Assembly (NCBI GenBank): GCA_938020505.1
Contig: CALIHR010000039.1
Coordinates: 13,467-77,466 of the forward strand
Direction: 5' to 3'
Length of the DNA stretch: 64,000 nucleotides
Source: an uncultured Actinobaculum sp.
Lineage (GTDB): Bacteria; Actinomycetota; Actinomycetes; Actinomycetales; Actinomycetaceae
Below the pieces are notes generated by a model. That model was not told the DNA's origin. It ran no database searches and saw only the letters and a list, made by a program, of their open reading frames with translations. Both the position numbers and the translations under genes were made by a program. Shown one piece after another: positions 58,697 to 64,000 of the stretch; position 1 is the stretch's first letter, and each line of letters starts with the position of its first letter.

Positions 58697-58956
58697 TGAA
58701 AGTCGAGATCGTCGACAGGGAGGCGCTCGTGTGGTCGGGAGACACCGACCACCTCGTCGTCCCGTCTCACGAGGGGGCCATGGGAATTCTGCCCGGGCAC
58801 ACTCCCCTCATGGCGCTCCTCGTGCCCGGCAGGGTCGAGGTGGACCTTTCGGAGGGCCGCTCGCTCGTCTTCAAGGTCGACGGCGGTTTTGTGACGGTTG
58901 ACGAGGACCACGCCTACGTCGTCGTCGAGCATTCGGACACGGGGCACACTGAGTAG
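58696..58956 (+). CDS. atpC: ATP synthase F1 subunit epsilon, short form
   Basis: Protein of 86 residues with only the N-terminal beta-sandwich: VEIVDREALVWSG, VVPSHEGAMGILPGHTPLMALL, FKVDGGFVTVDEDHAYVVVE. The C-terminal helical hairpin, which inhibits ATP hydrolysis in E. coli (about 138 residues), is missing. The frame ends cleanly, with no trace of a frameshift downstream, so the short form appears genuine. ATG overlaps the atpD stop (TGATG). Confidence 0.93.
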   Translation: MKVEIVDREALVWSGDTDHLVVPSHEGAMGILPGHTPLMALLVPGRVEVDLSEGRSLVFKVDGGFVTVDEDHAYVVVEHSDTGHTE

Positions 58957-59022
58957 CCGGGTGCGCGGCAGCCGGACGCGCAGCGGCCGGGAACGCGCAG
59001 CAAAGGCACGAAAGGCGGGGAC

Positions 59023-59433
59023 ATGAGGGCGCTTGACGTCGTACTGGCCGTTGCGTTCGCAGGCGCCCTGGCGGGCCTCGCGTTTCTCAGCGTCTACTTC
59101 GTGCGCCTGAGAGGGCTTCTGCACAAGTACGGCACGTTTCAATGCGCGCTGCGGCGAAAGGGAAGCCGCTGGATTCCCGGGATCATCGCGCTCCAAGCCG
59201 ATGCGATCGAATGGTATCCACGCAGGTCCCTGGTGCTGAACTCCAAATGGAGCTTTCCCCGCGAGCTTCTGGAGATCCGCGGGCATCGCCAGGGCACGCT
59301 CCCGGGGACCACGGTCGTCGAGTTCCTCGGCGACGGCGTCGAATACGAGGCCGCGCTGGGCGCCGCCCAATTCGCGGGGCTCGTCTCGTGGATCGATTCC
59401 GCGCCGCCGGCCGAGGAGCCGGCCGACTTCTGA
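59023..59433 (+). CDS. DUF2550-family membrane protein
   Basis: Protein of 136 residues: one N-terminal membrane helix (VVLAVAFAGALAGLAFLSVYFV, about 6-26) then a basic soluble domain (GTFQCALRRKGSRWIPGI, LVLNSKWSFPRELLEIRGHR). This family lies between atpC and nucS or murA in many actinobacteria (Rv1312 in mycobacteria). Function unknown. SD AAGGCGGGG. Confidence 0.85.
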   Translation: MRALDVVLAVAFAGALAGLAFLSVYFVRLRGLLHKYGTFQCALRRKGSRWIPGIIALQADAIEWYPRRSLVLNSKWSFPRELLEIRGHRQGTLPGTTVVEFLGDGVEYEAALGAAQFAGLVSWIDSAPPAEEPADF

Positions 59434-59515
59434 CCGACTCGCCGCGCGTCGGGCGGGCGCGCTCATTGGGCGGGCGCCCGCTGGGCGAGCGAGGCGCGAC
59501 GTCAGGCGCATCGGG

Positions 59516-59521
59516 TAGGCT
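59516..59521 (+). promoter_or_regulatory. -10 box of a probable leaderless promoter (nucS)
   Basis: TAGGCT ends 8 bp before the nucS ATG at 59530; no purine-rich SD is present. Confidence 0.4.
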
Positions 59522-59529
59522 GTGGGGCT

Positions 59530-60225
59530 ATGCGCGTAGTCTTTGCTGAGTGTTCCGTCGATTACTCGGGCCGCCTCGACGCCCATCTCGAGAGGGCGAC
59601 GAGGCTTCTCATGGTCAAAGCCGACGGCTCGGTGCTCGTCCACGCCGACGGCGGCTCCTACAAGCCGCTCAATTGGATGAGCCCCCCTTGCTCGATGTCC
59701 GTGCGCGAGCCCGACGAAGACGAAGCCGCATCCGGCGTGAGCGAAGTGTGGGAGGTCTCACGCAACAAGAGCGAGGACAGGCTCGTCGTGCGCATCTTCG
59801 AGGTGCGTGCCGAGGCCAGCCACGACCTTGGAATCGAGCCGGGCCTCGTCAAAGACGGCGTCGAGGCGCATTTGCAGGCGCTCCTGGCCGAGCAGGTCGA
59901 GCGGATCGGCGAGGGCATGAGCCTGGTGCGCCGGGAGTTTCCGACGGCCATCGGGCCGGTCGACCTCCTTGTGCGCGACGGCGACGGCGGGCACGTGGCG
60001 GTGGAGGTCAAGCGACGCGGGGAGATCGACGGCGTCGAACAGCTGACCCGGTACCTCGCGCTGCTCGAGCGCGATCCGCTGCTGGCCCCGGTGCGCGGGG
60101 TTTTCGCCGCCCAGGAGATCAAGCCCCAGGCCAGGGTCCTGGCCGAGGACAGGGGCATCGAGTGCGTCGTCCTCGACTACGACGAAATGCGCGGCTTGGA
60201 CAACCCGGAGGACAGGCTGTTCTGA
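59530..60225 (+). CDS. nucS: Mismatch-specific endonuclease NucS (EndoMS)
   Basis: Replaces MutS/MutL in actinobacterial mismatch repair by cutting both strands at mismatches. Protein of 231 residues: N-terminal beta domain (MRVVFAECSVDYSGRLDAHL) and C-terminal PD-(D/E)XK nuclease with PVDLLVRDGDGGHVAVEVKR (Asp, Glu and Lys of the active site) and GVEQLTRYLALLERD. The extreme C-terminus ends DRLF, compatible with the beta-clamp-binding tail. Overlaps the next gene by 1 bp. Confidence 0.95.
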   Translation: MRVVFAECSVDYSGRLDAHLERATRLLMVKADGSVLVHADGGSYKPLNWMSPPCSMSVREPDEDEAASGVSEVWEVSRNKSEDRLVVRIFEVRAEASHDLGIEPGLVKDGVEAHLQALLAEQVERIGEGMSLVRREFPTAIGPVDLLVRDGDGGHVAVEVKRRGEIDGVEQLTRYLALLERDPLLAPVRGVFAAQEIKPQARVLAEDRGIECVVLDYDEMRGLDNPEDRLF

Positions 60226-60509
60226 TGCGCCGGTCGAAGAAGTACTCGCGGCCGGTGCGCCCGCTGAATGCACGGGCGGCCATGGGCGGCGCGAAGCGCG
60301 AGATCGGCCGCGACGGCGCCGAGTACAAGGTTTTGCACATCCCCGAAGCGGCCAAACGCTACGTGTGCCCCGGATGCGGAGGCGCGATCGGCGTCGGCGA
60401 GGCGCACGAGGTGGCGTGGACGGAGGACACCGTCCTAGGCTCCCAGTTCGGGATCGATTCGAGGCGGCACTGGCACACCTCGTGCTGGAGGCATCGAGGA
60501 AGGAGATGA
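60225..60509 (+). CDS. Small zinc-ribbon-like protein downstream of nucS
   Basis: Basic protein of 94 residues. A CPGCGG pair and a later HWHTSCW give a probable zinc site (Cys-x-x-Cys, His/Cys). Orthologues next to nucS in actinobacteria are often called ATP/GTP-binding, but no P-loop exists here. The ATG overlaps the nucS stop (TGATG), so both are co-translated, and a link to NucS function is plausible. Function unknown. Confidence 0.75.
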   Translation: MRRSKKYSRPVRPLNARAAMGGAKREIGRDGAEYKVLHIPEAAKRYVCPGCGGAIGVGEAHEVAWTEDTVLGSQFGIDSRRHWHTSCWRHRGRR

Positions 60510-60620
60510 CGCCTGCCGCCGGCGGCGTGTGTGCCGCATCGGCAACGGCGGCGCGAGCGCTCTGCGCGGCGAAAGCGAGTGCACGGGCGCGTAACCCTGG
60601 CCTGAGCGACGATGCGCGGC

Positions 60621-60626
60621 TAGGGT
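60621..60626 (+). promoter_or_regulatory. -10 box of a probable leaderless promoter (alpha/beta hydrolase)
   Basis: TAGGGT ends 6 bp before the ATG at 60633. The intervening GGGAGT is too close to the start to be a normal SD. Confidence 0.4.
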
Positions 60627-60632
60627 GGGAGT

Positions 60633-61424
60633 ATGACTGTACTAGCTACAAGGCGAACGGGAAACGCAGGGAAGCTCCCGTTCCTTCTTCTTCACGCGAT
60701 GCCGCTCGATTCGACGATGTGGGACCTGGTCCGCGACAGGCTCGCCCCGATCGACGTCGTCACCGTCGACGCCCCGGGCTTCGGCGGCTCCCCGAGCGGG
60801 GCTGAACTCCAGGAGCGCTACGGGCGCCCCGAGCCTTCGCTCGAAGTCTTCGTCGAGGCGATCCGCGAATCGCTCGACGAACTCGAGGTCGAGCGCGTCG
60901 TCCTCGGGGGCATGTCGATGGGCGGAACCGTGGCGGCGACCTTTGCACAGACCTACCCCGAGAAGGTCGCCGGCCTGGCGCTCATGGACACGAACATCGG
61001 CGTGGACGACGCCGACCACGCAGCCATTCGGCGCGAGAGCATCGCCCTGTGCGATGAGGGCAAGGGCTATGAATCCGTCAAGGAGTGGAGCAACTTCCTC
61101 GTGTCCTCAGCCTCCCCGGAGTCCGTGCGTCAGAGCCTCGACCGGCGTTTCCGGCTGTTCAACTCGGCTTCGCTCGCCTGGCTGCAGAGGGCGCTGCTCG
61201 ACCGCGACAGCGCCATCGGCGCGCTGACCGCCGTCGACGGGCCCATTCTGCTCGAGCGCGGCGCCGACGACGCCACGTGCAGCTTCGCCCTCCTCCAGCA
61301 GTGGAAGGAGCTCGCTCCGCGCGCGAAGATCATCGAGATTCCCGGCGCCGGCCACTTCGTGGCGGACGAGCAGCCCGAGGTGCTGGCAAAGGCTCTGGCC
61401 GATTTCTACCGTCAGGCGGCATAG
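60633..61424 (+). CDS. Alpha/beta-hydrolase fold protein
   Basis: Protein of 263 residues with a complete catalytic triad: nucleophile Ser95 in GGMSMGG, an acid in ERGADDATC, and His in IPGAGHFVADE. The oxyanion region is LLLHAMPLDSTMW. Such enzymes (esterases, haloperoxidase-like, MhpC-like) cannot be assigned a substrate from sequence. No signal peptide. Single-gene unit between the nucS operon and the convergent DivIVA-like gene. Confidence 0.9.
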   Translation: MTVLATRRTGNAGKLPFLLLHAMPLDSTMWDLVRDRLAPIDVVTVDAPGFGGSPSGAELQERYGRPEPSLEVFVEAIRESLDELEVERVVLGGMSMGGTVAATFAQTYPEKVAGLALMDTNIGVDDADHAAIRRESIALCDEGKGYESVKEWSNFLVSSASPESVRQSLDRRFRLFNSASLAWLQRALLDRDSAIGALTAVDGPILLERGADDATCSFALLQQWKELAPRAKIIEIPGAGHFVADEQPEVLAKALADFYRQAA

Positions 61425-61542
61425 CGCAGCTGCAGCGCATAGACGGGGCGCGGCGAATGCAAACGCGGGAGGGGCGCCTTCCCTCCCGCGCGAGTGACTT
61501 ATGTGCGTGATATCACAAGCTGTGTGAGCGGTGCGTGATCCC

Positions 61543-62943
61543 TCAGGACGCTTGCTTCTTCTTCGCGGCCCCGCCCGCCTTTGAGGAGGCCGACTTGCCC
61601 GAAGCCTTTGCCTGAGGCTTCTTCTTGGCGGCCGACTTCGACTTGTCTTGATCGGCGGGCTTGCCGCCCTCCGATTCGACGGCCCGGGGAACCTCGATCT
61701 CGTGGACCTCGGCGCCCTCGTCCTCGCTTTCGGGAGCGGAGGCGGCCGACGCCGCGGACGTGACCGTGGGCGTCGCTGCGCGGGCCTGGCCGGCGCTGAC
61801 GATGTTGGCCAGCGCGAGCCCGGAATCCGAAGACGCGAGCATCGAACGCATGTCTTCCAGATAGGTCAGCAGCGCGTCGCGCTGGCTCTCCAGGGATGCG
61901 ACGTGCTCCTCTGCCGAGTGAGCCATCGCGGCGGCCTCAGCGTTGGCCTCAGAGCGGATTCTGCGGGCCTCGTCGCGTGCCGCGGAGACGATGGACGAGG
62001 CCTCCTCCTGAGCCTGGTTCAGCGTGGCCGTGGCCGTCTTCTCCGAGTCGGACGTGATCTGCTCGGCCCTCTGCGTGGCCTCCGCCAGGCGCCTCTCGGC
62101 GGCCTCGGCCCTGTCTTCGGCGTCGGAGACCATGGCCTCCGTGCGCTCGCGGGCCTCGGCGTCGATGGCGCTGCGCTCGTCGGCGCTGCGCTTGCGCAGG
62201 TTCGCGACTTCGCGGTCCACCGAGGCGCGCAGGGCGGCGACGATCTCGTCGGTCTCGCTGCGAAGCCGTGTGGCGTCGCGGGTGGCCTCCGCGCGGATCT
62301 TGGACACTTCTTCTTCGGCGGCGGCGCGCATCTCGGACAGCTCCGCGTCGACGTTGGCCCGCTGGGACTCGACGTAGTGGTCGATCTCCGAGCGCATGGA
62401 CGAGACCTCGTTCGACGCCGACGTGCGGACCCGGTCGGCCTCGCGCTCGGCCGAGGCGACGAGTTCTTCCGCGGTGCGGTGTGCGTTGATCGCCAAAGCG
62501 TCCGCCTCCTGACGTGATGTAGCTCGCAGTTGATCGGCCTTGGTGCGTGCGCTCGTGAGCGTGTCCTGAGCTTCGGCCTCTGCGCTGCCGGTCAGCAGCG
62601 CAGCGCGCTCCTTCGCCCGGGCGATGATGGCCTCGGCGTCGGAATTGGCCCTGGACATGACGTCCATGGCCTGCTCCTCCGTCGAACGCAGGAGGCGTTC
62701 GACGCGCGAGCCGAGCCCGCCGTAGCTGGGGCGGGAGTTCTCCCGAACCTGTTGCTTCGCCTCGGCGAGCTCGCCCGACAGGCGCAGGATGCGTGAATCC
62801 AGTTCGGTGACTTGGGACCGAGTCTCCTCGAGTGCGGACTCGCTTTCTTCGAGCGCCGACTCCAATTCGTGTATGTGTTCGTCGACCTGCGCGCGGTCAT
62901 ACCCCTTTCGCACAAGCGGGAACCTGCTGGTTTCCTCAACCAT
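61543..62943 (-). CDS. DivIVA-domain long coiled-coil protein (polar growth/cell division scaffold)
   Basis: Protein of 466 residues. The N-terminus has the DivIVA signature FPLVRKGYDRAQVDEHIHEL (8-27). An almost continuous coiled coil runs to ~385 (repeated 11-residue patterns such as ASNEVSSMRSEIDHY), then an acidic linker and a Lys/Ala-rich basic tail (SAAKKKPQAKASGKSAS). The pattern resembles Streptomyces Scy/FilP-type scaffolds more than the short Wag31/DivIVA. Likely cytoplasmic filament or polarity factor. The start at 62943 is the family N-terminus. No partner in the operon. Confidence 0.85.
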   Translation of the reverse strand: MVEETSRFPLVRKGYDRAQVDEHIHELESALEESESALEETRSQVTELDSRILRLSGELAEAKQQVRENSRPSYGGLGSRVERLLRSTEEQAMDVMSRANSDAEAIIARAKERAALLTGSAEAEAQDTLTSARTKADQLRATSRQEADALAINAHRTAEELVASAEREADRVRTSASNEVSSMRSEIDHYVESQRANVDAELSEMRAAAEEEVSKIRAEATRDATRLRSETDEIVAALRASVDREVANLRKRSADERSAIDAEARERTEAMVSDAEDRAEAAERRLAEATQRAEQITSDSEKTATATLNQAQEEASSIVSAARDEARRIRSEANAEAAAMAHSAEEHVASLESQRDALLTYLEDMRSMLASSDSGLALANIVSAGQARAATPTVTSAASAASAPESEDEGAEVHEIEVPRAVESEGGKPADQDKSKSAAKKKPQAKASGKSASSKAGGAAKKKQAS

Positions 62944-63150
62944 TCTCCGACCTTTCCGATGGGTGATATGTGGGTTGTGAATCGGATACAGACTAGGCTA
63001 CTTTCATAGGCCGCGATCGGCCTAACCGGGACGTCAGATCGGACGGCCGATAATGTTATAAAATCGTTATTGAAGAGGGGCGCCGCGACTCGGAAGAAGC
63101 CCGATTCGCGGGTGTGCGAGGCGCCCTTGCCGCTCGACGAGAGGGACAAC

Positions 63151-64000
63151 ATGCGAAGGACCGCCGGCATTGCGCTTGCTGCGCTGGGGCTCATAGTGGC
63201 TGTGGTCGGTATCATCATCGGGGTCGTTGACAAGACCGAAAGCACGGCGACGGCCGTCGCCAAAGGCGGATCGGCCCCCTACGTCTACACTGCGCCGGGG
63301 GTGCTCGAGCTGGGCGCGGAAACCGTCAAGGTCAAAGTGACCGGATCCGGGAACGCCAATGTGACGCTCGCCTTCGGCGCCTCCGACGACGTCGAAAGCT
63401 GGGTGAAGGGGCTTCCCGCCGCCAAGATCACCGGGCTGACGGACTGGAAGACGCTGAAAACGGAAAAGGCCAAGGGCGGCAACGCGAAGGGCGCGCCGAC
63501 TCTCGCGGATTCCGACATGTGGATCGAGAAGAAGACCGAGAAGGGGGCGGTCGAAGAGCAGTATCGAATCGATGAGAACAACGCCGGCTCGATCTCGCTC
63601 ATCGCGACGAGCTCGGACGGCAAGGCCCCCACGGTCTCGCTCACGTGGGACCGCAACCTCAAGCCGGTCAACAACATACCGATCGTCGTCATCGGCCTGC
63701 TCATGGCCCTCATCGGGGCCGCCCTGTTGGCGCTCGACCATCAGGACCGCCTGCAAAAGGCCGAGCGTGAGGCCATTCGCGAACGCAAGATCGCCCGCCG
63801 AGCCGCCCGCGCGAACGCGGAGACGACCGTCCTGAGCAAAGCCTCCGACGCCGGGTGGGACGAAGACCTCAAAAGCGGCAAGCCGACCGTGCCCATGGCC
63901 CCGGTGGGCGGCGGGCCCGGGCCGAATCCCTCTGCGGCCGCCGGCCGCGGGGCGTCGTCGGGATCCGGGGCGGTCCCGGCTGCGGGCGCGCCGGCAGACG
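63151..64000 (+). CDS. Conserved membrane protein, 3' end outside window
   Basis: The open frame runs from ATG 63151 (SD GAGAGGGA) to the window edge, so at least 283 residues. An N-terminal hydrophobic helix (AGIALAALGLIVAVVGIIIGV, residues 5-25, given here in one run of 21 minus its last Val) and a second helix (IPIVVIGLLMALIGAALLAL, about 175-194) bracket an extracellular domain of ~145 residues (VYTAPGVLELGAETVKVKV; VSLTWDRNLKPVN). A cytoplasmic basic segment and a Gly/Pro/Ala-rich linker follow. Two-helix proteins of this kind are common in Actinomyces-type genomes. Function unknown. Divergent from the DivIVA-like gene. Confidence 0.8.
   Translation, partial: MRRTAGIALAALGLIVAVVGIIIGVVDKTESTATAVAKGGSAPYVYTAPGVLELGAETVKVKVTGSGNANVTLAFGASDDVESWVKGLPAAKITGLTDWKTLKTEKAKGGNAKGAPTLADSDMWIEKKTEKGAVEEQYRIDENNAGSISLIATSSDGKAPTVSLTWDRNLKPVNNIPIVVIGLLMALIGAALLALDHQDRLQKAEREAIRERKIARRAARANAETTVLSKASDAGWDEDLKSGKPTVPMAPVGGGPGPNPSAAAGRGASSGSGAVPAAGAPAD

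Overview
The window is a chromosomal stretch of a high-GC Gram-positive actinobacterium. Markers that support this are NucS in place of MutS/MutL, a fused 2-oxoglutarate decarboxylase/dehydrogenase (Kgd/OdhA), a SigR/RsrA-type redox sigma/anti-sigma pair with a GGGAAT-N17-GTT promoter, the 24-residue ribosomal protein bL37, DUF2550, an Rv3235-type gene beside secA, and several genes with a TANNNT box 6-8 nt before the start codon (leaderless mRNA). Overall content and repeat-rich style fit the Actinomycetaceae (Actinomyces/Schaalia-like); the genus is an inference, not a proof.

Layout. 1-2.5 kb: 3' end of secA, then an Rv3235-like gene and a LysM protein on the opposite strand. 2.6-6.2 kb: a small conserved protein, an excisionase-type HTH protein, a CpaB-like SAF protein with a CpaE/TadZ-like ATPase, and a DUF6912 protein. 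6.4-13.2 kb: a secreted GH32 fructan hydrolase lipoprotein and the SbcCD nuclease. 13.3-17.7 kb (minus): phosphoribosyltransferase, HisN-like phosphatase, RsgA, AroA and DoxX, the last four tightly packed. 17.8-19.5 kb: sigR-rsrA, then a repeat-rich gene-free tract. 19.5-24.6 kb: accessory stretch with a low-GC two-gene cassette (membrane GAF-like protein and partner), bL37, a VOC protein, a DUF222/HNH (13E12-type) protein and an SGNH-fold protein lacking its catalytic residues. 24.7-32.0 kb: palindromic repeats, kgd, a membrane M23 peptidase with a very long coiled coil, and a glycerophosphodiesterase. 32.0-36.6 kb: a low-GC island holding one 1256-residue gene, abutting the 3' end of tRNA-Arg(CCG). 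36.7-44.3 kb: argS, lysA, aroD, hom-thrC-thrB. 44.5-51.5 kb: rho, rpmE, prfA-prmC-tsaC-wecA. 51.5-59.0 kb: the complete F1Fo ATP synthase operon. 59-64 kb: DUF2550, nucS and a small partner, an alpha/beta hydrolase, a DivIVA-like coiled-coil protein and the start of a membrane protein gene.

How it works together. Most genes are housekeeping: aspartate-family amino acid synthesis (lysA, hom, thrC, thrB), shikimate pathway (aroA, aroD), translation and termination (argS, rpmE, prfA, prmC, tsaC, rsgA, bL37, rho), energy (atp operon, kgd), DNA repair (sbcCD, nucS) and envelope (wecA, M23, LysM, DivIVA-like).

The best candidate for an undescribed system is the lone 1256-residue protein at 32643-36413: an N-terminal restriction-endonuclease-like region, a middle region resembling a STAND-type NTPase without a P-loop, and a long helical C-terminus. 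It has its own TATAAT box and start-site palindrome. A second candidate is the GAF-like/small-protein pair at 19516-20675. A third theme is repeat biology: short tandem repeats, often exactly 18 bp, recur in genes and spacers, and two repeat tracts grow out of the 3' ends of genes.
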